Assembly: GCA_046331245.1 (NCBI GenBank)
Contig: JAXLRH010000011.1
Coordinates: forward strand, 62,001 to 126,000
Length of the DNA stretch: 64,000 nucleotides
Direction of reading: 5' to 3'
DNA from: SSF14 sp046331245
GTDB lineage: Bacteria; Actinomycetota; Acidimicrobiia; Acidimicrobiales; Microtrichaceae
A model generated the notes under the pieces. That model saw only the letters and a program-made list of their open reading frames with translations, did no database searches and was not told the DNA's origin. Of the stretch, positions 15,815-24,045 are shown piece by piece (the stretch's first letter is position 1; the number at the start of each line of letters is the position of its first letter). Both the position numbers and the translations under genes were made by a program.

Positions 15815-17310
15815 GCACCCACGAGATCGCTCCCTCGATCGGCGGCACCGGGAACGTGTTCACCACGACCCGCGAACAGCAGCCGCAGAACCCCGCCGTC
15901 CCCGACGGCTGGGAGATCATCATCGGGCTCGAGGTGCACGCCGAGCTGCTCACCCACACCAAGCTGTTCAGCGGATCGCTCAACGAGTTCGGTGGCGAGC
16001 CCAACACGAACATCGATCCCGTCACGCTGGGCCTGCCCGGCGCGCTGCCGGTGCTCAACCGCCAGGCCGTCGAGCTCGCGATCCGCGTGGGCCTCGCGCT
16101 CAACTGCACCGTGCAGCGGTCGGTGTTCGCCCGGAAGAACTACTTCTACCCGGACATGCCGAAGGGCTACCAGATCAGCCAGTACGACCTGCCGATCAAC
16201 GCCGAGGGCTGGCTGGAGCTGCCCGACGGCACCCGCATCGGCATCGAGCGGGCGCACCTCGAGGAGGACACCGGCAAGTCCACGCACATGGGCGGGGCGA
16301 GCGGTCGCATCCACGACGCCGAGTACTCGCTCATCGACTTCAACCGAGCCGGCGTGCCGCTGCTCGAGATCGTCGGTCGCCCCGACCTCCGCACGGCGGA
16401 CGAGGCCAAGGCCTACGTCGCCGAGCTCCGTTCCATCCTGATGGCGGTCGGCGCGTCCGACGGCAAGCTGGAGGAGGGCTCGATGCGCGTCGATTGCAAC
16501 GTCAGCGTGCGTCGCATCGGGGAGGGGCTCGGCACGCGCTGCGAGATCAAGAACGTGAACTCGCTGCGGTCGCTCGGCCGGGCCATCGACTACGAGGCCC
16601 GCCGGCAGGTCGACATGATCCTGGCCGGCGAGCCGGTGCAGCAGGAGACCCGCCACTGGAACGACGACTCCGGCCGCACGTCGACGCTTCGCTCGAAGGA
16701 GGAGGCCACCGACTACCGGTACTTCCCGGAGCCCGACCTCGTGGTGGTCGATCCGTCCCAGGAGTGGATCGAGGCGGTGCGCGCCGAGCTGCCGATGCTG
16801 CCCCGCGACCGGCGCCTACGCCTCGTCGACGCTGCCGGCGTCACCACCGAGAGCGCAGCCGTGGTGGTGCAGCGGGGTCTCGACGACCTCGTGATCGACG
16901 CGATCGCCGCCGGTGGCGACGGCGCCCGGGCGGCCACGCATGCCGAGCACAACCTCGCCGCCGAGGCCGCGGCGCTCGATCCGTCGGCGTTCGCGGCGCT
17001 CACCCGCATGGAGGTGGACGGAGCACTCACCGCCACGCAGGCCAAGTCGGTGCTCGCCGAGCTCGTGGAGCGCGGCCCCGGCGCGACGCCCGAGGCCATC
17101 GCCGCCGAGCTCGGGTACGAGGCCATGGCGAGCGACGACCTCGAAGCCATCGTGGACGGTCTCATCGCCGACAACCCCGACGACTGGGCCAAGTTCTGCG
17201 GCGGTGAGATGAAGGTGATGGGGTTCTTCGTCGGCCAGGTCATGAAGGCGACCCAGGGCAAGGCCGACGGCAAGGCCGTGACCGCGTTGCTGAACGCGAA
17301 GCGGGGATGA
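15811..17310 (+). CDS. gatB: Asp-tRNA(Asn)/Glu-tRNA(Gln) amidotransferase subunit B
   Basis: tRNA-binding and kinase subunit (499 residues) that phosphorylates the misacylated aminoacyl group and amidates it with ammonia from GatA. Family segments include GLEVHAELLT, the FARKNYFYPDMPKGYQISQ block, and EEDTGKSTH. The C-terminal helical/YqeY-like tail ends in VMKATQGKADGK. It has a slightly longer N-terminus than many homologues (about 30 residues before GWEIIIGLEVH). The stop overlaps the ATG of the first lipoprotein gene by 4 nt, tying that gene to the operon. Confidence 0.97.
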   Translation: MSTHEIAPSIGGTGNVFTTTREQQPQNPAVPDGWEIIIGLEVHAELLTHTKLFSGSLNEFGGEPNTNIDPVTLGLPGALPVLNRQAVELAIRVGLALNCTVQRSVFARKNYFYPDMPKGYQISQYDLPINAEGWLELPDGTRIGIERAHLEEDTGKSTHMGGASGRIHDAEYSLIDFNRAGVPLLEIVGRPDLRTADEAKAYVAELRSILMAVGASDGKLEEGSMRVDCNVSVRRIGEGLGTRCEIKNVNSLRSLGRAIDYEARRQVDMILAGEPVQQETRHWNDDSGRTSTLRSKEEATDYRYFPEPDLVVVDPSQEWIEAVRAELPMLPRDRRLRLVDAAGVTTESAAVVVQRGLDDLVIDAIAAGGDGARAATHAEHNLAAEAAALDPSAFAALTRMEVDGALTATQAKSVLAELVERGPGATPEAIAAELGYEAMASDDLEAIVDGLIADNPDDWAKFCGGEMKVMGFFVGQVMKATQGKADGKAVTALLNAKRG

Positions 17311-17840
17311 CCCGCATCGGCGCCCGGTGGCGCCTCGTCGTCGCCTGCGTGCTCGTCGTCGGTGTCGGCGCGGGCTGCTCGTCGCCCGACGACAAGCTCC
17401 CCACGGTGGCCGACGTGTCGACCACGACGAACCCCGACGACCGGGTCGACATGGAGACACCGCCGCCCCCGATGCCCGCCGACCAGATCGTCGCAGCGCT
17501 CGACAAGGCGGTCGCAGCATCCGACGTCTGCGCGCTGCTCGCCGCGATGGACGCTGCGAGCCCCACGACCGCCGGCGCGGCCGGGACCATCGACGTGTAC
17601 AAGGCGCTGGCCGCTGCGACGAAAGCGGCCCAGGCGTTCGTGCCCAAGGAGCTGCGGATCGACTGGCAGCAGATCGTGCTCTCCACCAAGGAGGGTGCCG
17701 ACGCGGTCACGAAGGCGCGTGGCGATCTCGACGACCCCGAGGTGCAGGCGGCGTTCTCGTCCCAGGAGGTCGTGTCGGCCGGCGACGACGTCGAGCGCTA
17801 CCAGCGGACGAACTGCCCGGCCCCCGCTCCGTCCGCCTGA
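17307..17840 (+). CDS. Small lipoprotein, first of three tandem paralogues
   Basis: A 177-residue lipoprotein with a signal peptide ending in VGAGC (C24) and a Pro/Thr-rich linker to about residue 57. A helical domain holds exactly two cysteines: C75 in SDVCALL and C170 in RTNCP, 95 residues apart. The same layout recurs in the next two genes, so they are probably diverged copies. Function unknown; an exported helical domain closed by one disulfide is inferred. The ATG overlaps the gatB stop by 4 nt, so it should be expressed with gatCAB. Confidence 0.8.
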   Translation: MTRIGARWRLVVACVLVVGVGAGCSSPDDKLPTVADVSTTTNPDDRVDMETPPPPMPADQIVAALDKAVAASDVCALLAAMDAASPTTAGAAGTIDVYKALAAATKAAQAFVPKELRIDWQQIVLSTKEGADAVTKARGDLDDPEVQAAFSSQEVVSAGDDVERYQRTNCPAPAPSA

Positions 17841-17861
17841 GAGCGCACGAGGGAGGCGCGC

Positions 17862-17889
17862 TTGCCGGACTGCCAGGTTTCCGTATGCT
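17862..17889 (+). promoter_or_regulatory. Candidate promoter before the second lipoprotein gene
   Basis: TTGCCG (17862-17867) and TATGCT (17884-17889) with a 16-nt spacer lie in the 98-bp gap between the first two lipoprotein genes. It could give the second and third genes their own transcription. Judged by eye only. Confidence 0.35.
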
Positions 17890-17938
17890 GAACCAGCCCC
17901 CGTGGCGCGAGTTTCGTCCATCCCTCTGGAGTTACGTG

Positions 17939-18565
17939 ATGTTTCCTGCTCAGCGCCCGATCACGGCCGTCGCGGCCTTGGCGACGCTGGTGTTCGTCGC
18001 CGCGGCGGGTTGCTCTTCGGCGCAACGGCAGGCGAGCGCGGTGCTGAGCCGGGCGACCACCGAGCCGGCGCCCACCTCCACGACCGCCGAGGCCACCACG
18101 ACGAGCACGATCGCCGCCGCCGAGTCCAGCGTCGTCACGGCGGGCGAGGTGCAGCCGCTGACCGGCACCGACGGCGGCTCGTCCGCCACCACCACCACGA
18201 CGCCGCCCGCCGACTCGTCCGACGAGTTCGACAGCGAGTTCACCGCGATCGACGCGGCGCTGGACGACGGCGACCTCTGCGGCGTCTACCAGGGCCTCGC
18301 CGGCCTCTCGATCGGCAACTCGTCGGCCGCCGGGATGGCACAGATGCTGGAGCGCATCGGCGACGTGATGGTGAAGGCCGAACCGCTCGTGGCGCCCCGG
18401 GTGCGCGACGACTGGCACACGCTCGGGGTCGACACGATCGAGGCGGGCCGGATGCTCCGGGCGCATCCGCACGACGTCGACGCCGCCGGCCGGCGCTTCG
18501 ACGCCCCCGAGTACCGCGCCGCTCAGTCGGCGGTCGAGTCGGCGATGGAGACGACCTGTGGCTGA
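17939..18565 (+). CDS. Small lipoprotein, second of three tandem paralogues
   Basis: A 208-residue lipoprotein with lipobox AAAGC (C25) and a long Thr/Ser/Ala linker to about residue 95. The helical domain carries C114 (GDLCGVY) and C207 (TTCG end), 93 residues apart. It shares the pattern aspartate-x-cysteine, long helices, terminal cysteine with its neighbours. The ATG is preceded by GGAG at 8 nt; a GTG one codon earlier is possible. The stop lies inside the next gene, which starts 8 nt before it. Confidence 0.8.
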   Translation: MFPAQRPITAVAALATLVFVAAAGCSSAQRQASAVLSRATTEPAPTSTTAEATTTSTIAAAESSVVTAGEVQPLTGTDGGSSATTTTTPPADSSDEFDSEFTAIDAALDDGDLCGVYQGLAGLSIGNSSAAGMAQMLERIGDVMVKAEPLVAPRVRDDWHTLGVDTIEAGRMLRAHPHDVDAAGRRFDAPEYRAAQSAVESAMETTCG

Positions 18566-19115
18566 CCACCGTCGACGCCGGTCCCTGGCGATCGGCGTCC
18601 TGCTCGCCGCTGCCGTCGTCGCGGCCCCGGCGTGCTCCTCGACGCGCGACCTGGACTCGGCCGACCAGACGGGCACCACCATCCGCAAGCTCGCGGACGA
18701 CCTCGTCGACGAGGACCCGCTCACCGGCGGCTCGGCCGGCGCCAAGGAGCTCAAGAAGATCATCGATCGCCTCGTCGCCAGCAACGACCCGTGCGCGATC
18801 CTCACGCAGAAGGACATCAAGGGGTATCAGCTCGATCCCACGACGCTCGCGTCGTCCTCGGCACGGCAGACGCTCGCTCAGGGCGTGGTCGACGTGTACG
18901 ACCACCTCATCAAGATCGTGCCCGACACCACCATCACGCCGGCGCTGCAGAAGCAGCGCGACACGTTCGTGCAGGTGCTCGGCATCATCGACCGCTACGC
19001 TGCGAACCCCACGTCGAAGCAGAGCAACGACCAGATCCAGGCGCTCCTCACCGGCACGGACTTCGTGCAGGCGCAGAACGCCGTGTCGACCTGGACCTAC
19101 ACCAACTGCGGCTGA
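18558..19115 (+). CDS. Small lipoprotein, third of three tandem paralogues
   Basis: A 185-residue lipoprotein: basic n-region (MADHRRRRS), lipobox AAPAC (C26), and a short linker. The helical domain has C79 (NDPCAIL) and C184 (YTNCG end), 105 residues apart. It overlaps the previous gene by 8 nt. Compared with its two neighbours the linker is much shorter and lacks the Thr-rich stretch. No family was recognised; function unknown. Confidence 0.8.
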   Translation: MADHRRRRSLAIGVLLAAAVVAAPACSSTRDLDSADQTGTTIRKLADDLVDEDPLTGGSAGAKELKKIIDRLVASNDPCAILTQKDIKGYQLDPTTLASSSARQTLAQGVVDVYDHLIKIVPDTTITPALQKQRDTFVQVLGIIDRYAANPTSKQSNDQIQALLTGTDFVQAQNAVSTWTYTNCG

Positions 19116-19133
19116 CCGACGGCGTCCCGGACC

Positions 19134-19407
19134 TCAGCCCCGAACCTCGGTGCGGTAGGCCTCGAGCCGGTCGACGAGCTCCTGCGGATGCGCCAGCGCG
19201 GGGAGGTGGCCGCCGTCCATCTCGTCGGGACGTCGGGCCATGCCGTCAGCGGCCACGGATCGGCGCACGGCCGTCGAGCTCCGCCTGTCGGGCCCGCGCC
19301 GCGGACTGGCCGGTGTTCGCCCACCAGGGGAGCGGTGAAGCCGCCGAGCGACTGCGCCAGTACGACGAGTCCGAGCCGGCGCCGGGGATCAGGACGTAGG
19401 TGGCCAT
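19134..19407 (-). pseudogene. Alpha/beta-hydrolase remnant with large internal loss
   Basis: Three pieces of an alpha/beta hydrolase are found in order but in different frames. The start is MATYVLIPGAGSDSSYW (ATG at 19407). A nucleophile-elbow piece VLAQSLGGFTAPLV follows in another frame. The normal C-terminus, PDEMDGGHLPALAHPQEL, runs on to a TGA at 19134. The whole remnant is 274 bp, against roughly 700 bp for such enzymes, so the middle has been deleted and the frames no longer join. No other gene covers 19116-19435. Confidence 0.75.
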
Positions 19408-19435
19408 GGCGGCGATCCTGACACGGCGGCCGGGC

Positions 19436-20422
19436 TCAACGGCGGCGCTTCCGTCCTCTCGGGCGTGATGCGTCGTCGAGCTGGAGGATCGCCTTGGCCT
19501 CCGGCGACAGGTCGCTCCGCATCACCTGTCGTTGCTGGCGACGCCGGCTTCCGAGGATCACCCACGCGAGCAGTGCGATGGCCACGAGCGCGGCGAGGAC
19601 GAGGAGCAGGATGGACACGGTGGTCGACGGCCCGCCGAGGGTGTCGACGGGTTGGGTCGTCGTGTCGTCCGTCCCCCGCAACGCGTTGATCACCTGCAGC
19701 AGGATGACCGTGACGACCCCGGCGCCGGACACCTTCGTCGCAGTGCCGAGGCGCCGAAGCGACGTGATCGGTGCGCTGCTCGTCGGGTCGGCACGGCCCG
19801 CGGCGACCAGGTGCTCGCTCGCCCCGCGTCGGTCTCCGGCCCGTTCCAGCGCCAGCGCCAGGTTCTGGTGGTGCGACGCGACCTCGGGCTCGATCTCGAC
19901 GGCCCGGCGCAGCGCGGCGATGGCCCGGGGATGGTTCCGGCGCGCGATCTCGACACCGCCGACCGCGGCGTGTGCGTTCGCCTGTTCGGGGTCGAGTCGC
20001 ACCGCCTCGTACGCGGCGTCGGCAGCCAGGGAGAGGTGACGCTGCGGGACGAACCCGCCGAGTCGGCTCGGATTCACGGCGAGCTCCGCCCACGCGAGCC
20101 GGATGTGGTTCACAGGATCGAGGGGATCCAGCTGCACCGAACGCCGCGCGTGGTCGAGGGCCTGACGGGTGTCTCCACGATTCTTGGCGACCACGGAGGC
20201 GATTCGGTGGGTCGACGCGACGTCGGGATCGAGTCGCATCGCGGACGCGATGGCGCGTCCCGCCGAGTCGTGATCGCCGACGGCGGAGGCGGCGAACGCC
20301 GCGGCGACGTTCAGCGACGCGTCGTCGGGGTCGGCGGCCAGCAGCTCGGCGGCCCGCGCCGCGGCGTCGGCGTTGCGGCCGAGGGCGACGAGCGCCCAGA
20401 CCTCCTGGCTCGCGGCACTCAT
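19436..20422 (-). CDS. TPR protein with two C-terminal membrane spans
   Basis: A 328-residue protein. Residues 1-225 form TPR-like repeats (for example LDPDVASTHRIASVVAKNRG, LDPEQANAHAAVGGVEIARR, IEPEVASHHQNLALALERAG). Two hydrophobic segments follow at about 238-255 and 278-303, then a tail with LSPEAKAILQLDD and a basic end. The same architecture and tail pattern occur in the TPR protein at 21737-22693. The ATG overlaps the stop of the AAA ATPase gene by 4 nt. Last gene of the minus-strand operon starting at the MATE gene. Role unknown; probably a membrane partner of the ATPase. Confidence 0.85.
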   Translation of the reverse strand: MSAASQEVWALVALGRNADAAARAAELLAADPDDASLNVAAAFAASAVGDHDSAGRAIASAMRLDPDVASTHRIASVVAKNRGDTRQALDHARRSVQLDPLDPVNHIRLAWAELAVNPSRLGGFVPQRHLSLAADAAYEAVRLDPEQANAHAAVGGVEIARRNHPRAIAALRRAVEIEPEVASHHQNLALALERAGDRRGASEHLVAAGRADPTSSAPITSLRRLGTATKVSGAGVVTVILLQVINALRGTDDTTTQPVDTLGGPSTTVSILLLVLAALVAIALLAWVILGSRRRQQRQVMRSDLSPEAKAILQLDDASRPRGRKRRR

Positions 20423-21690
20423 CGTCGACGGATCCAGTCGGCGAGCTCGTCGTACTGGCCGTTGTTGTTGGCGAACAGCGCGACGTTGCGGGCGGTGTCG
20501 ACCCAGGGGCCGATGCTCGGCCGGACGGTCGCCGCCGCCGTCTGCAGGCGGTTGGTGTCGATCGGCACGATCGTGCCGGAGCCCATGGAGTCGCTCATCG
20601 CGGACTCGACGGCGCGCTCGCAGATCTCGCGCAGGTCGGCACCGCTGAAGCCCTCGGTCCGCTGTGCGACGGCCCACACGTCGACATCGCCGAGCGGCCT
20701 GCCGTGCAGGTGCGTCCAGAGGATGTGCGCCCTGGCCTCGTAGTCGGGGGGAGGCACGAAGACGAGGTGCCCCAGTCGCCCGGGCCGGAGGAGTGCCGAG
20801 TCGATGTCCCAGGGATGGTTCGTCGCCGCGAGGAGGAAGACCCCGCTGTTGTCCGACCCGACCCCGTCCAGCTCCGTGAGCAGCTGGTTGACGACGTTCC
20901 GCATGCCGGGGCTCGTGCGCAGGTTCGTCCGGCGCATGCCGAGCGCGTCGATCTCGTCGAGGAAGAGGACGCACGGCGCGTGGGCACGGGCGACCTCGAA
21001 GATCGAGTGGACGTTGCGTTCGCTGTTGCCGATCCACATGTCGAGCACGTCGCTCAGGCCGACGGAGTAGAACCTCGCGCCGAGCTCGCCCGCGACGGCG
21101 CGCGCGACGAACGTCTTGCCACAGCCGGGCGGTCCGTAGAGCACGAGGCCGCCGCGAACGGCGGCGCCGTATGCCGCGGCGAGCTCGGGGTTGCGCAGCG
21201 GCGCGAAGAGCGACCGGTCGAGCGCCGCCTTCACGTCGGCCAGGCCGCCCACCTGCGACAGCGTGATCGCCGGCGTGGACATCTCGCCCACCTCCGGCTC
21301 GTGGGCGGCCGCGACCGTCTCCCACTGGTGCAACAGGTCGTCGACGGTGTCGGGCACCGGGGCCCCCGTCGCCGGTATCGGTGCCATGCGGCCGTCGGGT
21401 GGAGCAGCGGCCGGCGGCGACGAGTCGGGGCCGGTGGACAACGCGTCGGCGAGGCGGCCGTACGCGACCGCTCGCGCCTCGTCGCCCGTCGCCCGAGCAG
21501 CGTGCTCGGCGAGCCGCATTGCCTCGAGGTCGTCCGGACGCAGGGACAGCACGGTGGACGCCTGTTCGAGCGCACCGGGGTGGTCGCCGTGCTCCGACAG
21601 CGCTCGGGCCAGGAGCCGGCGCACGTCGGCGTTCCCCGGGTCGGCGGCGACGGCCGCTCGCAGCGCGTTCACGAGATCTTCGGATGCCAT
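20419..21690 (-). CDS. TPR-AAA ATPase, classic AAA clade (Cdc48/Vps4-like)
   Basis: A 423-residue protein with a TPR-like N-terminal region (residues 1-85), a Pro/Ala linker to about 115, and one AAA domain. Walker A is GPPGCGKT (186-193), Walker B VLFLDEIDAL (241-250), sensor 1 AATNHP (N291), and arginine fingers LRPGRLG (R302, R305). The pore loop MWIGNSE keeps the aromatic-hydrophobic-glycine pattern of substrate-threading AAA proteins. The helical lid follows (EGFSGADLREICERAV). This is not the CbxX/EccA type. Start uncertain: ATG 21690 is listed; ATGs at 21702 and 21804 are in frame. It lies between two membrane TPR genes, which points to a membrane-associated remodelling complex. Confidence 0.88.
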   Translation of the reverse strand: MASEDLVNALRAAVAADPGNADVRRLLARALSEHGDHPGALEQASTVLSLRPDDLEAMRLAEHAARATGDEARAVAYGRLADALSTGPDSSPPAAAPPDGRMAPIPATGAPVPDTVDDLLHQWETVAAAHEPEVGEMSTPAITLSQVGGLADVKAALDRSLFAPLRNPELAAAYGAAVRGGLVLYGPPGCGKTFVARAVAGELGARFYSVGLSDVLDMWIGNSERNVHSIFEVARAHAPCVLFLDEIDALGMRRTNLRTSPGMRNVVNQLLTELDGVGSDNSGVFLLAATNHPWDIDSALLRPGRLGHLVFVPPPDYEARAHILWTHLHGRPLGDVDVWAVAQRTEGFSGADLREICERAVESAMSDSMGSGTIVPIDTNRLQTAAATVRPSIGPWVDTARNVALFANNNGQYDELADWIRRR

Positions 21691-21736
21691 GGTCAACAGC
21701 ATCGCGTCGGAGTGGCCGGCGCGCGCTCCGTTTGCC

Positions 21737-22693
21737 TCAACGACGATCGCGGCGCCGCCGGGGAGCGTCGAGGTCGCTGTCGGTTTCGAGGATCCGCCGT
21801 GCATCGGGCGCGATGGTGAGTCGCCGATGGAGTCGCCGGACGAGCGCGACGAGCCCGTACGCGGCGGCCACGGCAGCGACCGTGGCCACCAACATGCCCA
21901 GGGTCGCGGCCGTACGCGTCGCGGAGGACGCGTCGTCGGGCAGGCGGTGCTCCATCACGTTGCCGAGCAGCAGCGCCGTCGCGAGGCCGACGCCCCCGAG
22001 CACGGCCGCGACCACCATGAAGCCCCACGTGGTCAGGGAGTCGAGCCGCCGGAGCGACGCGACGTTCCGCTGGTCGGTCGGGTCGACGGTGCCCGCGATG
22101 ACGAAGTGCCGGCTGGCCTCACGCCGCTTCCCGTGGGCGGCCAGCGCGATCCCGAGGTTCCGGTGGAACACGGGCTCCTCCGGCCGGAGCGAGAGCGCCC
22201 GCCGGAAGCTGGCGATCGCCGCTCCGCTGTCCGGGAGCCCGAGCAGCGCCACCCCGTGCGCGTTGTGGGCATCCGCCGAGGTCGGCGCCAGCTGCACCGC
22301 CTGGCTGCCCGCCCACACCGCCACGCGGTGAGGGTGCTCACCGGGCGCCCTCGCCCCGGCGTACGCGAGGCGGCACAGATGGTCGACGTCACCTGGGTCA
22401 CTCGCCGTGGCCGCGTACCCGAGGTCGTAGGCGATCTCGTGGTCGCCGAGGTCGGTGTGGCACTCGGAGGCGACGCGGAGGGCCATGGGGTCGTCGGGCC
22501 GGAGGTGGAGGGCTGCGGCGAGGGCCCAGGTGGCGGACTCGCGGTTCCCGATCCGGGACCAGGCACGGGCCGCATTCAGGAGCAGCACGACGTCGTCCGG
22601 GTTCTGGGCGAGCAGCTCGCCGGCCCGTGCCGCAGCGTCGGCGGGGCGGCCCAGGGCCAGGAGCGCCGACACCTCCTCGGCGGCCCGGCTCAC
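21737..22693 (-). CDS. TPR protein with two C-terminal membrane spans (paralogue)
   Basis: A 318-residue protein with TPR-like repeats (residues 1-215, for example LRPDDPMALRVASECHTDLG, LRPEEPVFHRNLGIALAAHG). Hydrophobic spans follow at about 222-243 and 262-283, then a basic tail with IAPDARRILETD. It matches the 19436-20422 protein in domain order and in the tail pattern Pro-x-Ala-basic-x-Ile-Leu-x-x-Asp. The GTG start overlaps the stop of the MATE gene by 4 nt (GTGA). The ATPase start lies 46 nt beyond its stop. Confidence 0.85.
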   Translation of the reverse strand: MSRAAEEVSALLALGRPADAAARAGELLAQNPDDVVLLLNAARAWSRIGNRESATWALAAALHLRPDDPMALRVASECHTDLGDHEIAYDLGYAATASDPGDVDHLCRLAYAGARAPGEHPHRVAVWAGSQAVQLAPTSADAHNAHGVALLGLPDSGAAIASFRRALSLRPEEPVFHRNLGIALAAHGKRREASRHFVIAGTVDPTDQRNVASLRRLDSLTTWGFMVVAAVLGGVGLATALLLGNVMEHRLPDDASSATRTAATLGMLVATVAAVAAAYGLVALVRRLHRRLTIAPDARRILETDSDLDAPRRRRDRR

Positions 22694-23991
22694 GCGGCGG
22701 CGCCGATCGAGCGGAGGCGCCAGACCGCCGCGGCGCACCGCGTGATCATGAACGCGGAGATCGCGGCCCACACCCCGTTCAAGCCGGCGTCGAGCCCGTG
22801 TGCGCCGAACGCCGCGATCGCGAACACGACCGTGGCGACCGCCATCGCCACGGCGAGGTAGCCCTGCTCCGACGCTCCCACGAGGACGCCGTCGAGCGCG
22901 AAGGCCACGGCGTTCACCGGTTGCAGCAGCGCGACCCACACGAGCGTGGTGGATGCCGCGGCGATCACGGCGGGGTCGCTCGTGAACACGTGAGGCGTCA
23001 GCCGCGACGTGGCGAGGACGACCACGCCGAAGCCCAGCCCGAGCCGGGCGGCCCACACGATGAGGCGGCGGGCGACGGCCACCACCTCGGCGCGTCGCCC
23101 GGCGCCGAGACGGTGGGCGATCAGCGTCTGACCGGCGGCCTCGAGCCCGTCGGTGGCGTAGGCGGCGAAGATCCACAGCTGGAACGCGATCGCGTGCGCG
23201 GCGAGCGCGTCGACGCCGATGCGGGCGGCCAGCGTCTGGGCCGCGGCGAGCACGCCGAGCAGGAGCGTCGTGCGGATCACGAGGTCGCGTCCGACGAGCA
23301 GCTGCCCGCGGAGCACGCCGAAGCGGGGTCGCCACGACGCCCGCTGCGCCCGGGCCGACCGCACGATGACGGTCACGTACACCAGTGCGCCGACCCACTT
23401 GGCGACCACGGTGCCGAAGGCCGACGCGCCGACGCCGCGATGCAGCCCGAACACCAGGACGATCTCGAGCACCAGGTTGAGGGTGACCGAGGCGGCGGCG
23501 ACGGCGAGCGGAGTGCGGGTGTCGCCGCGACCGCGGAGGAACCCGACGCCGGCCATCACCGTCGTGAACGCGGGCATGCCGGCGAGGCTGACCCACAGGT
23601 AGGTCCAGGCGTGGCGGGCGACCTCGCCGCGGCCACCGAGCGCCCCGATCAACGAGCGACCGGTCACCGCGAACACCGCGGCGGCGAGCACCCCGAGCAC
23701 GAGCGCGATCCACACCGCTGCCACCGCCTGCTCGGCCGACGCCCGCTCGTCGCCGGCGCCACGATGCCGCGCGACCGCCGCCGTCGTGCCGAACATGAGG
23801 AACACGAACGCGGCGTACCCGAACGCGAGCAGTCGGGACGCGAGGGCCGCCCCCGCCAGCTGCGGCGTGCCGATGTGGCCCAGGATGGCCGTGTCGCACA
23901 GGTCGTAGAGCGGGTCGGTCGCGAGCGCCAGGGCGGCAGGGATGGCGAGGGCGGCGATCTCCCGGTCGAGCGTGCGGGTCGACGGTGCCAT
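22690..23991 (-). CDS. MATE-family multidrug/cation antiporter
   Basis: A 433-residue membrane protein with about twelve hydrophobic spans in the twofold MATE pattern. It begins with REIAALAIPAALALATDPLYDLCDTAILGHIG, a DinF/NorM-like start, here cited by position 10-40. Members exchange Na+ or H+ for cationic compounds. It is the first gene of the minus-strand operon MATE-TPR-AAA-TPR and overlaps the next gene by 4 nt. It is divergent from ilvD, with 54 bp between the starts. The physiological substrate cannot be predicted. Confidence 0.92.
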   Translation of the reverse strand: MAPSTRTLDREIAALAIPAALALATDPLYDLCDTAILGHIGTPQLAGAALASRLLAFGYAAFVFLMFGTTAAVARHRGAGDERASAEQAVAAVWIALVLGVLAAAVFAVTGRSLIGALGGRGEVARHAWTYLWVSLAGMPAFTTVMAGVGFLRGRGDTRTPLAVAAASVTLNLVLEIVLVFGLHRGVGASAFGTVVAKWVGALVYVTVIVRSARAQRASWRPRFGVLRGQLLVGRDLVIRTTLLLGVLAAAQTLAARIGVDALAAHAIAFQLWIFAAYATDGLEAAGQTLIAHRLGAGRRAEVVAVARRLIVWAARLGLGFGVVVLATSRLTPHVFTSDPAVIAAASTTLVWVALLQPVNAVAFALDGVLVGASEQGYLAVAMAVATVVFAIAAFGAHGLDAGLNGVWAAISAFMITRCAAAVWRLRSIGAAA

Positions 23992-24033
23992 CGGCCGGAG
24001 GTTATCGGGACGGGCCCGGGCCCCACCGTGGCA

Positions 24034-24039
24034 TATCCT
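24034..24039 (+). promoter_or_regulatory. Candidate -10 element of ilvD
   Basis: TATCCT ends 6 nt before the ilvD ATG within the 54-bp divergent gap to the MATE gene. The spacing implies a leaderless ilvD transcript. Confidence 0.4.
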
Positions 24040-24045
24040 TCGCGC

